A stretch of 64,000 nt of DNA from Neurospora intermedia (lineage: Eukaryota > Ascomycota > Sordariomycetes > Sordariales > Sordariaceae): NCBI GenBank assembly GCA_037102815.1, contig BTPP01000003.1, positions 3,906,001-3,970,000 on the forward strand, in the 5' to 3' direction. Positions within the stretch are counted from its first letter, which is position 1. Each line of letters begins with the position of its first letter. Both the position numbers and the translations under genes were made by a program. Below, piece by piece: positions 1-10,356 of the stretch. Under the pieces are notes generated by a model, which saw only the letters and a list, made by a program, of their open reading frames with translations, did not search any database and was not told the DNA's origin.

Positions 1-1
1 C

Positions 2-1882
2 TCCCGGGGATGCAAGACCAAGGAGCAGAGGGACCATGCTCACCTCATGCGCATCATCAAGGCCTGTGATGCATGCCGGAAGAGGAAGGTCCGTTGTGAT
101 CCCAGCCACAAGAAGCGGGCTGCCTCGCACACATCTCCCGCTGCGACCGAGTCGAAGCCCACCAAGAAGCAAAGGAAAGAGACAGCAGAAGCACCGCCGC
201 CTGCTCCAGTTGTTGTTGAGACCACTCCCGAGTTGCTCGACGTCAACCACTTGGAGAACTTCGATGCTGCCACATTCGTCATGCCCTCTGTTGAAGGAAT
301 CGAGACGGTCGATGATAACTTCTGGAACCGGTACTTCAACTTCGACCAGGATGTCTTCACCGACTTTACCCCTGGCACCTTCGATCAGTTCACTCCTTCC
401 CAGGAGCTCTTCTACCAGAGCACCAGCTCCTCATCCGCCGCCTCTCCGTCGCAGGTATTCACTCCAGAGACCCCGGTACACACTCGCCCTTCACCGGCAA
501 TTGCCACCGAACCGGTGGTTGCGACGGCCGCTCCGGCTCTGCCCTACCTAAACCCGGGCGTTCCGCATGGCACCGAGTTTGTCGACTTCAATCTCTACTC
601 ACCACCTGCCGACTTCTCTCTCGACGAGGAGCTCCTCGGCCTTGGCCAGCAACAGTCCCATGCACCTTTCGACTTCGGATACGCCGATCAGCAATACTTC
701 GGCGATGCCAGCGTCGTTGCCCACAGGACTGAGTCACGATCCAGTCCATCTTCACCATCCGTATCCGGAGTGATATCAAGTCACCAACGACGGCCACTTG
801 AGGTATACGGTGGACTCCCTGGAAGTGAAAACCTACCGACCTTGAGCAACGTATCGCCAGCTGTACAAACCCCCGGTCAACTGGCTGTGCAGCAACAACA
901 AGAACAACAGCGCTATCGCCAACTTGCATCCGGTAATGAGAGCAGGGTAATCCCACAGAGCTCTGATCAACATTCTGTGACAATTGACTCAGGAACGCTG
1001 CATAATCCAGCTTCTCCTGTCTCCAACGTTACGAGCGACACGTTGACGGCGCTGAATGTTCGACATGCACCTCATAACATCGACAGATCTGTGATGAACG
1101 TCGGGCGAACGGATCTACACCGGCGTTCACCGATTGCCTTGCAGTTTGTGAATGCCGGTGAATCGGTGAACGCCGGTGCTACTACCCAACACGCATCGTC
1201 TGTTGAACAACAAATCCGCACCGCGACGGTGGAGACGTCTGCAAGGTTGAAGTCACCAGTCAAATACAACAGCTCTGTCCCACAACGACAGAAGCAAGGA
1301 TTTGCTGGTCTGCCGGTAGACCTCTCGACAACATCCCGAGATGTCAGCAGTGGCATTTGCTACAGTTCTGCCTCCAGCTCGACCCGCCTGGGGACAACAA
1401 CGACGGCCTCGTCACAGTCTTCCACCACCGCCGCCACCACCACTACCACCACCACCACCATCTTGCCAGGCCGACGAGAAAGCGGCGACGGAGAAGGATT
1501 CGCAAAGATTGGAGCAAAGCTTTTCAGCTACACTACCTCCGCATCATCTTCCTCTCAATCCTCCTTCTTCCCGCTAGTCGTGCTTGGTCTCGTCTCTTGT
1601 CTCGTGGTAACTGCTTTGCGAACATGCTGCAGCCACATCAACGACAACTGGGGCGGTCATCTCGATCCCCTCAACACTCTGTTCATTGCGAGCTTGTCCT
1701 TATTCTCACTTTGGCTACAATCATCATTCCGATGGCCAGTCGATCCCGACACCCACACCACAAGTCATGCCTCCGTCCAAGGACTCTTCGGCTCCTCAGT
1801 TTCCCGACAAGCCAAAGCGCTTGTTGCGAGCAATTCGCCCTTTTCCCGGATGGTGTCTAGATCACGATCAATCATGATCTAA
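2..1882 (+). CDS. Zn-cluster-like protein with C-terminal hydrophobic segments (5' partial)
   Basis: The frame is open from base 2, so the gene enters from the left; the first ATG inside is at 47 but residues before it (GCKTKEQRDHAHL) read as protein. Near the N-terminus is the half motif CDACRKRKVRC (Cys at CX2CX6C spacing) with a basic stretch, as in Zn2Cys6 fungal regulators. The second Cys triplet expected after it is absent (only PSHKKR follows), so this is a degenerate or half cluster. The middle is Gln/Ser/Thr-rich and disordered, with a Thr run near 1436-1465. The C-terminal ~100 residues carry two hydrophobic stretches (about 1567-1620, FFPLVVLGLVSCLVVTAL, and about 1672-1725, LNTLFIASLSLFSLWL), suggesting a membrane anchor. 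Seen: motif and hydrophobicity. Inferred: DNA binding and membrane tethering. The family is not named with confidence. Confidence 0.75.
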   Translation, partial: SRGCKTKEQRDHAHLMRIIKACDACRKRKVRCDPSHKKRAASHTSPAATESKPTKKQRKETAEAPPPAPVVVETTPELLDVNHLENFDAATFVMPSVEGIETVDDNFWNRYFNFDQDVFTDFTPGTFDQFTPSQELFYQSTSSSSAASPSQVFTPETPVHTRPSPAIATEPVVATAAPALPYLNPGVPHGTEFVDFNLYSPPADFSLDEELLGLGQQQSHAPFDFGYADQQYFGDASVVAHRTESRSSPSSPSVSGVISSHQRRPLEVYGGLPGSENLPTLSNVSPAVQTPGQLAVQQQQEQQRYRQLASGNESRVIPQSSDQHSVTIDSGTLHNPASPVSNVTSDTLTALNVRHAPHNIDRSVMNVGRTDLHRRSPIALQFVNAGESVNAGATTQHASSVEQQIRTATVETSARLKSPVKYNSSVPQRQKQGFAGLPVDLSTTSRDVSSGICYSSASSSTRLGTTTTASSQSSTTAATTTTTTTTILPGRRESGDGEGFAKIGAKLFSYTTSASSSSQSSFFPLVVLGLVSCLVVTALRTCCSHINDNWGGHLDPLNTLFIASLSLFSLWLQSSFRWPVDPDTHTTSHASVQGLFGSSVSRQAKALVASNSPFSRMVSRSRSIMI

Positions 1883-4497
1883 GTCACCCCGGCTAAGGCT
1901 GGAGTTGGAGAGAAAAAGACTGGTGTGATCCCATCTGATTTGATTGTTGACAATTGTCGAGTTCCTTTCATGGCATGCGAAGCATATGATTCAGTTTGTT
2001 TTTCAGTTGTTGTTTAGCGGTGTGCAGCGTTTGCGATATTACCACGATACCCCAGAAATTCCTTTTTTTTCTGAGCTTGAGACATGTTGTCGTTCTCTTT
2101 TTTTTCTTTCGTTGAGAGAGAGAGAGAGGACGATGATGCTTTTTCATGACGGCTTGCGAAGCGAGTTGACTTGGATTGATGGTGGACTGGTGATGAGACA
2201 GCAACCCAGACAGGGCGGAATGAGAGGGGAAAAGGACTTGCTAGGTAGAGATAGCTCGGGATCTATTTTCATGGGTTTATGTCGCAGAGGTACTGGGCAG
2301 TGGCAGTGTTGGCTCTTACTCTCCTCGATCTGGGGTGACTTGCTCAGTCATCGGTCGATTCATCAATACAAGTCGGTCTCTTTTGGAGGCCGTCGTAAAT
2401 TATACTCTGCTGTCCCCTTCGTATGGTAAACTGTGAAATATGCTCTTGATTAATTTCACATTGTAGGTGTTTGGATCTGTTGTCTTGTTTGTGTCGTCGA
2501 ACTTGCTGTGGCTCGTTTACGACAAAGTAACTGCCGCCGGGCCAAACCGCCGATCGATGACAGTGCCGTAAACAACAAGACGGATTCACATATTCGTCTG
2601 TCTTTTATTCCTTTCATTTGTCTTTATGGTCACCCTATTGTCCTCCAAAGGTGTTTACACCCCTACTAACTCGTGGATGTCTTGTCCATTTGCTGTTGAC
2701 ATCGTGCTCTGGAATCCACGTTTATGTGTTTGTCCTGACTTTGTTTTGCCAGCCGGTAGTCGCTGATAAGCTGATAAGGATTGGGTTTCAATGAAATTGT
2801 TAGTGTAAAGCAAGCGCCGCACAGACATGCAATTATGCAAAACATTACACCAGACGAAAGTGGAGCCAGTTCGCCCTTCCATTCAAGGTCTAGCCCAACA
2901 AAAGTCTGCAGCACATGCAAAGTCGCAAAGAAGGTACAACATGGATAACGGCAACACAAGTTTGATGTTGGCCCCGTCGTGGCCACTTTCGACTTGAAGT
3001 TGTGTCTGTTTTGGTTTCAAAACGTTCTTTTTGTACTTTTTCTGCCGCTGTCAATATCCATCCATTGTTATTTGGCACCGTTTTTGTGGCGTATAAGCGC
3101 GGCAACGTCTACCGATATCTACGAGCTGTATCATATCGACCCTTTCTGAGCGAAGTTGAGACGGAAATTGAGGTCAATGTAGGTCTTCATTTGTGCGCTT
3201 TTGTTCTGCTGCTTCTCTTCGCTTTCCGTCCTCATGTCTGAATTCAGCAATAGACATGTTCCTACAGTGAGCATTGAAGATGGTTTTCGTTGGATGGAGT
3301 AAGAGTGAGCAGAGGAAGAGGTTAGATACGCCCACATCTGGTCAGAGTGGGCCTTTTGTTTTTTCTCGAAACTCGAAAAGCTCTCACTCACCAATCCTTG
3401 TCCTCTCCGTTCCCTGTCACTCTCTTTTTAGTTCGTTTTTTCTCTTCATGAATGAGCGCACAACAAAACTAACAACACCAAACGCTTGCAGAGTGTTATT
3501 GGCGACACCTCACAACTACTAAACGGAGCTGTTCTGTTCTGTTCTGTTCTGTTGGTGGCCGCAGTTCGCCGTTTACATACATACTAGACAGACATACACT
3601 TCCGCAACGGGACGGAAAGAAAAAGTCAGTCGTCCAAAGTTCCCATCGTTGGCCTCACACACAAACCCAAGACGGGACACAGACACACGGCAGCGTAACA
3701 GAGTGCGGACCCGGAACCGCAATATTGGATTGGGGTTGACCGACGGGAATTGGAGAGTTTGAAAGAGTTTTGCCCCCGAGAATCTTCAAGGTGTACATTC
3801 GTTCATCCAGGATACCAGGTCGCTCCTCCCAACCGCTGCGCCAGCATTATCACCAACAACCGGTAACGCACTCAAGCAACACCGATTAAGCAAGTTGCTC
3901 TATTTCCAACAAGAGCATCCATTCACTAATCCTCAAGCACAACCGTCAGAGAAGGGTGGCAGCTTGTCATTTGTGCAAAGAAGCAGTTCTATTTGTGCTG
4001 CTGTTGAGGCAAACTTGTCGTTCTTTGTGCATCAAGTTTGACTGAGTGTCACCAGCTCGTTGGCGTCACTTGGTATCCAACGAATTTGCAGGCCCTTTAT
4101 CCTTAACGCTTAAACATCAATATCACGGAGAGGAAAGAATAGAAGGTGTGGTGGAGATTATATCGAGAGAAGAGTTTGAAAGACGTGCAAGAAACTGCAG
4201 TCTCGGCAAGTGGCGGACTTTGGAAAAGACAAAAAGGAAGGAAGGAAGAAAGGAAGGAAGGAAGAAAGGAAGGAAGGAAGGAAGGAAAGACTGAAGGAAA
4301 CTGCGCGTGTCACTACTGCTGGAAGGGTTCAGGTTGAAAAGGAAGAAAGCAGCTTACACCTTGGTTTTTTCTGGTCAAGCCATCGCCGTCGAGAAAGTGG
4401 TTTGCTACAGAAACCTCACTGCAAGGCATAAAAACGGAAAGAAAGGTTGATTGCCACTGCAGCTGCTGTCTAGCGATTGCTGCTTCCACCTTCCAGG
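1883..4497. other. Intergenic: 3' UTR, then long leader/promoter of tad2
   Basis: No convincing gene is seen over these 2.6 kb. It holds a GA run near 2116-2129, a (GTTCT)n tract at 3531-3553 and the polypurine tract listed separately. Open frames here are short and lack splice or motif support. The stretch from about 3500 to 4497 is probably the promoter and long 5' leader of the following deaminase gene. Confidence 0.5.
4231..4290 (+). repeat. (GGAA)n polypurine tract in the tad2 leader
   Basis: Sixty bases of almost uninterrupted GGAAG/GAAAG units on the + strand, about 210 bases before the tad2 ATG. Polypurine mirror-like tracts of this kind can adopt triplex structures and are length-variable between strains. 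A regulatory role is inference only. Confidence 0.85.
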
Positions 4498-6611
4498 ATG
4501 GCATATACTTTCCTGGACGCGGTCGCGGCCACTGGCCAGCGCATTTCCGCTTTCTTCCAGACCCTCACCATTTTCCTCCTCGACCATACCCTCCGACCGG
4601 CCTTTAGTTTGTTCTCAAGCAACTTTAACATCCCTCTGCTTGAGGGGGCCCCACCTCAGCAAACCGCCGCCGGTGAAGAGCAACAAGAACACCCGCGTCC
4701 CGAGCTTGGGCAATTTCAACAACAACAGCAACAACCTTCACATCAGCTTGACATCCAAGATCAGGATTCTGTCACTGCCACTCCCGCAACCACATCTCAA
4801 TCGCAATTCAAGAATCAATCTGAAGACGCCTCTGCTACCAATCTTAACGCTCTTCCGCAAGCGTCCTTCTTGTCGCTTACGCCCGAACAAGCAAACAGCT
4901 CACAGCTGCCCGACACGGAACCCGACATGGCCCGCATGTCATCGGCCACGGCCACGCTGGCACCAGAACAGCAGCCGCTCAAAAAGATCCCCGTCCCCAA
5001 CATCCTTCCCGCCTTGCCCCTAGTTGCCCCTGCAAAGGAGAATGCGGCCCCTGTCAAGGCCGGCTCTACTGTCGCCGTCTTTGCCGATTCTGAGAACAAC
5101 CTCACCGGAGATTTGGAACGTCTAAACATTGCGACTGACGCCGCTGCTGTCGCCGCAACCGGTGTTGTCGGTTCCGGCGATCAGGTTTTGGCAACTCAAC
5201 AGCCATTGGATAGTAACACCACCCAGGATAACAACACCACACCTGCCGCAGCGGCTGATGGTGCCAATGATGCTGAACCTCGGCAACACCTCAAGACCAA
5301 TGTCTTTCATGGCCATGGCCCTAGCACTAGTGTCGGTTGGAATATCGTCGACTCGCTTCCCAGGGCCCCGGTTGTCCGCTCCCCCGCTGTCCCTATCAAC
5401 CATGAGCTCTCGCAGACTAGTCAGCTGAAGGAGGGTTTTACTGATAGCGCAGCCCAACTCGAGGCCGAACTTGAGACGCCTGAGGAGGCTGCTGAAAGAG
5501 CTATGCACGCTGGCTTCATGAGGGAGGCTTTGGATATGGTATGTCTCCATGTTGCTTGACTGCTCTCATGCTTGTGTCATCGGTTGCTAACTGGTTTCGA
5601 TTGTAGGCCCGACTCGCCCTCAAGACCAACGAGACGCCTGTCGGCTGCGTACTTGTGTACAAGGACCGAGTAATCGCCAGGGGCATGAACGCAACCAACG
5701 TCAGCCGCAACGGCACTCGACATGCCGAGCTCATGGCTATTTGTGCTCTGCTGTCCTACTCTGGTGACGCTGATCTTGAGCCTAAGAACGCGCAACCCCA
5801 GTGCAACCACGATGAGCCTAGCGTTTGGGGCGATGTTGACCCCCGTGACGGCCACCTCTTTCCCTACGGCCAAAAACTTCACCCTGCTCCTCGCGTTGAC
5901 CGATCGGTTATCTCCGAGTGCACCCTTTACGTTACGGTCGAGCCTTGCGTCATGTGCGCCTCGCTTCTTCGCCAGCTCCGTATCAAGAAGGTTTACTTCG
6001 GTGCTGTCAACGACAAGTTTGGCGGAACTGGAGGTGTTTTCCGCATTCATAAGAACTCCCCTTTCTCAATGGCTTCAGCCCCTCCGTCGCCTGCGCCCCA
6101 GAACGGCAAGGGTATCGCGAGACCCGCTTTGGAGCGTCGCCCCGTTTCGGCTCTGAATATCGGCACTGGTGGAGTTGAAGGTCAGGAGCCTGAGCCTGCC
6201 GGTGATGAAAACGACGAGTCTAAGCAGAATGAGACTGTGGGCGAGCAACCTGGCCAGGACACCACATCTCTCTTCGAGCCTGAACTGCATGGCGATGGTG
6301 GCAATGTGGAGCCAGGCTATGAGGTAGAGGGTGGTTGGGGACGCGATGAGGCCGTCACCTTGCTCAGGCAGTTCTATGTCCAAGAGAACGGACGGGCTCC
6401 CGTTCCCAGGAAGAAGGAAGGTAGAGCGGCCCGCTTGGCGGCTATGATGGAGCGCGATGGCCATGCTGGCGGGCCAATGGCGGATGCCCCTGCAGTCGCC
6501 AAGCCAGAGGAGAATGGCACTTCCGTTGATGGGGATGCTGCGGCGCAGGAAGGTGAAGAGGACACGGAAAAGACGGAGGATGAGAACTCCGGTAACAGCT
6601 CGGATGCGTGA
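4498..6611 (+). CDS. tad2: tRNA-specific adenosine-34 deaminase, catalytic subunit (Tad2/ADAT2-like)
   Basis: Two exons, 4498-5538 and 5607-6611; the 68-nt intron has GTATGT, a GCTAAC branch and TTGTAG, phase 0. Product 681 aa. The deaminase domain (about residues 330-500) shows the zinc-binding HAE (His386, catalytic Glu388) and PCVMC (Cys461, Cys464), followed by the GAVNDKFGGTGGVF segment typical of TadA/ADAT2. With the Tad3 subunit it converts wobble A34 to inosine in tRNAs. The ATG at 4498 is the first in frame and has a good context (GGATGG). Odd points: about 330 residues of Gln/Ala/Thr-rich sequence precede the domain, with a hydrophobic start (residues 1-45), and a charged 170-residue tail follows; yeast Tad2 is about 250 aa. 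The loop between HAE and PCxxC is also long. A shorter protein from an internal Met (for example the MARMSS site) is possible. Confidence 0.9.
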
Positions 6612-7447
6612 ATCGAGTGATTGCATGAAGCTGCTGTCTTGGCTTCTTACAGTCTGGCGTGCAGAACCTGTGCTCTGGAGAAGTGTTCACGTTATTGATA
6701 TGTGAAGGTATGTCCCCCTTCACCTTCTCTTTCCTTCTACATGCCATATACCGTATACTAACTGTGGATTCATAGGTTATATCTTTTCGAGCATCAAGGA
6801 GTGAAAGAGACTATACAGTTCTCAAAAAACACTGCATGCATGAGAGCTTAAGGCATGGAATGGAGTAGCACGAGCTATGGCGGGGAGGCTTTTGTGTTTT
6901 TGCATCGATTTTCTTGATGGGTAGTGTTTGAGCATTGGTTTGCATGTAGAGGATCAGTATCACGAGACTGTGGGCTTCAGGTTATGGAAAAGCTATGGGT
7001 ATGTGAGGAGACAAGGAAGTGGAAAAGAGAAGAGAAGAAATGATGCCTCACGGCTTTACGAAATTTAAGCAGGTTACACACGTCGACCAGGAATAGATTT
7101 CGCGGGTTTGACGTAAATGCCATCTGGAGGCCTTTCTATTCCAAATGAACGAGGGCTTATCATGGCTTGTGATCATGATGGGTGACCAATCAAAGATTGC
7201 GGGCTGGAAAACTTCAACACGCTCTGTTGGGCTTTGCTGATGCTCATGTCTTGATATGTATGTACTAAACGTATAAATACGATGTCTCTGATCATCTGAG
7301 CTCGAGTCTTGAGCAAAGATCGCTATCTAACAACCCATCTTCTAACACTTGGACTTCCCCAAAGCCTCGGCCCTACAGCGAAAGCCACTTCTCTTCAGCA
7401 CAGTCCTCATATAGAGCCCCTTCACTTCCACTACCTCCCCCTGCTCT
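6612..7447. other. Convergent 3' intergenic region
   Basis: The 836 bases lie between two convergent genes. No open frame with motif or splice support is seen; it is expected to hold both 3' UTRs. Confidence 0.5.
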
Positions 7448-9330
7448 TCATCTACGGTAAACCTCCTCAACAACCTCCGCATTCCGCCTCCAGTCAATCA
7501 ATCCCTGCTCCTCCCCCTCCTCCACATCAACAATCATAACCTCCCTAATCCTCTCCACTTCCTCCTTCGTGACTCCCAACCTCTCAATCACATACTTCTC
7601 CGCCCCTCCATACTCCTCATCGATGTACTGCAGCGTAGCCAACATGGACTCCTTCCGGCTGGACACCATTCGTTCGGCCGCTGCCCGGTCCCCGTCAAAG
7701 GCCGGGTCGAGCATCACGTGGTCGACGATGGCGGGCTTGCGGTCGGCCAGGCCGAGGTCGGTCAAAGAGTATTCGTGGGCGATAATGGTGGGGGGTACGT
7801 GCAGAAGGGAGAGGAGGAGGGCGACAAAGAGGCCGGTGCGGTCTTTGCCGGCGCTGCAGTGGACTAGGAGGGGATTGGGGAATGGGGAAGAAGAGGAGGA
7901 AGAAGAGGAGGAGGCGAGTTGCTGGAAGATGGTTCGGTAAGGGGCGTAGGTGTTGTGGGGGTCCGCGGCGCCGGCGAGGATGGTTGAGTAGGCGCGGACG
8001 AAACCCTGTGTTTTTTATTTTTTTAATGTTAGTGGTGGTACTTTGAGGAGCGATGAGGGGGGGGAAAGGGGAGAAAGGAAGAACAAGAAAAGGAAAGAAA
8101 GAGAGCGGAAAGAGAAACAAAAAGACAGAAGAAAAAACAAAACAGGATAAAAGACAAAACAAGAGAGGGAGAGAAGAAGAAAATGGGAGCTGTATCGGCC
8201 TCGTAGGGCGTTTGTGCAAAAACGACTGTGCGTCATCCAAGATGACATGCGAGAGGAAAGTAAAGTATCAACGAAGGATATGCCGTATCCATCACGGTTC
8301 TTGAAGCAAAGTTGTACATTGTGTTTTGCTTGCTGTTGCATGGCCGTCTTTGCAAACAGAGCGAACATGAAAAAGTGATATGATGCAACTTGAAGGGGAG
8401 GACGTAATGGTCAGGCGACGAAGGATGAGACGCAACACGCGCCAGCACAGCGGTTGATCCATCCATCCTATGTGCTTCACAGAAGCTATCATCATGGCTT
8501 CATGACAGGTTTGTGTCATCTACAAGTTCCATATGCCCTCTTGCCTTGGGTCTAGAAACCGCGTTTCCACACGCTTTGGGACAAGCCTCCAGGGGGGCAA
8601 GTAGTGCAAGCACCGTTTCAGGTGACCCCAGCTCCCGCCTAGAAATACTAGATAGCCCAAGATGACACCATCTACCCCCTTTCCGTGCTCTCTCAACACA
8701 CTCCCCTCCCCCGAGATCCCTTCGCGTCCAGAGACGAGGGAGTAAACAAAAGAGAGAAGAAAAAAAAAATGGAAAAAAAAGATACAGAGGAAAAAAGGGG
8801 GAACACAGAAAGAAACTCACCGCCGGCCCATCCGTATAATCTCTAAACCTAGAATTCCTCAATTGGAACCGAACCGCCAACGCCTCCGGAGACATATCCG
8901 CGTCGGGAAACACGGGCACATGGCACCTCTGCGCGCCCGCCCACTCCTTGGGTTCCGTCTCGGGTGTCTTGCCAAATTCCAGCTTGGACCGGAAGTCGTA
9001 CACGTGCGTGATGCCCAGCTTTTGCATCACGGCTACGCCTTCGTCCGTGAGCTGGGTGGGGTCAGCGGAGCGGAAGACGACACCCTTCCGAACCATCTTT
9101 TTGCGGCGGCCAGAGGTGGTGGATGGAATCTCGTAGCCACCGATGTCGCGGAGGTTGATGAGCCCAGGTGCGGAGATAAAGGGGGGCGAGGGGAGGAGGA
9201 AATTGCCGACGACGGAGGAGGAGGACGGAGTCGGGCCGGGAAGCTGGCTTGGGTGAGGAGACCCGGAATCGGGGCCGGAGCCGGGCCGGGCGGTGGCGGC
9301 GGCGGCGGCGGCGGGAGGCTGGACACTCAT
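7448..9330 (-). CDS. Tyrosine/dual-specificity phosphatase (Y_phosphatase3 family)
   Basis: Two exons read on the minus strand: 9330-8821 and 8005-7448, phase 0, product 355 aa. Exon 1 has a Gly/Pro-rich start, then the family opening INLRDIGGYEI (about residues 60-70), FRSADPTQLTDEG and VYDFRS. Exon 2 carries the catalytic P-loop HCSAGKDRTG with nucleophile Cys220 and Arg226. It should hydrolyse phosphotyrosine or a related phosphoester in the cytosol; the physiological substrate is unknown. The intron (8006-8820) has donor GTGAGT, a CCACTAAC branch and acceptor CACAG, but at 815 nt it is far longer than its neighbours' introns and contains long pyrimidine-rich tracts on the coding strand. 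The join restores the expected order DYTDGPA-GFVRAY. A nine-serine run precedes the catalytic strand. Confidence 0.88.
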
Positions 9331-9794
9331 CTTGTCGGCTGTGAAGGTATTATGATTGTTGGAATTTGGGTTCCGGAGGGGCGGTAGCCTTGTGCAGCGT
9401 ATGACTTAGGTATGACTTTGGGAATCGAGAGATATGGCGTGTGAGTGGGTGTGTGAAAGTGAGGCCTCTTCTTCTGTGTGTGCCAAGCCTTGATGCTGAA
9501 GCTGCACTGGATGCTCCTTCCGTAACTATCTTTCTCTGCGATCTTGGTGATCCTGTACAGTATACTAGTAGGGGTCAGTCCATAGAGTATTGAAGCCCCG
9601 GTGCCTTTTTGAAATTTAAGATCCTCGATTCTGCTCGTCAACACGAAGGGTTGTTTGGTGGTGCGTCGTTGTAGTAACATCTGCAGGGGGCTGCCCGGAT
9701 GAATGGACCCGCGCCTCCACGCCGCTGAGTTCCCGCTCCCTTATCGGAATTCCATACTTGGGGGTTGTAGTGCGGTGGTGGGACCTTTCTTCAA
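9331..9794. other. Upstream region of the phosphatase gene
   Basis: About 460 bases separate the phosphatase start from the transposon-like element. It is expected to hold the phosphatase promoter and leader. No other feature is seen. Confidence 0.4.
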
Positions 9795-10356
9795 CCCCTA
9801 CTTGTTAAGTAGGGGGTTCCAGAATTCTGGGACAGGGTTTTAATCTGGGACATCTAGAATCTTAGCGTTCCGCTTAGAGAACTGTTAGTGGGCAGGATTC
9901 AATGACCAAAATCCCATCAACCATTTTTCTAAAATTCCAAGAAAAATTGAGAAGGTATATTTAGAGTAGAAGAGGTCATTTGCAAAGTTTCAGAAATTCA
10001 TCTCAATAACTCATTGAATGGGTCCTTTCAGGGACCTCTTCAACTACCAAAAATCGTCGCTTTCAGAATGCACGTGTCACCAAACCAGATTGGTACTCGT
10101 ACAGCAAAAGAAGAGCACACTCGCAATTTTCTCCCCAACGCATTAGTGAAATCTGATGCAACTCTGAGAATACCTCATTGAAGGCTCCTTAGTGCTCTGT
10201 AATTTTTCTTAGATTTTTAGAAAAATGGTTGATGGGATTTTGGCTGTTGAATCCTGCCCACTAACAGTTCTCTAAGCGGAACGCTAAGATTCCAGATGTC
10301 CCAGATTAAAACCCTGTCCCAGAATTCTGGTACCCCCTACTTAACAAGTAGGGGGG
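9795..10356. mobile_element. MITE-like element with ~150-bp terminal inverted repeats
   Basis: The left end (9795 to about 9947) and the right end (about 10201-10356) are reverse complements of each other for about 150 bases with a few substitutions. The outermost part of each end is itself a palindrome (CTACTTGTTAAGTAG). The 250-base centre is unique and has no coding capacity. This is the structure of a non-autonomous DNA transposon. If the ends are drawn inside the flanking TA at 9799-9800 and 10349-10350, it would fit a TA-duplicating Tc1/mariner-type element, but C/G runs outside are also symmetric so the exact boundary is uncertain. Some mismatches between the arms are G-to-A or C-to-T, as expected after RIP or age. 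Confidence 0.85.
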
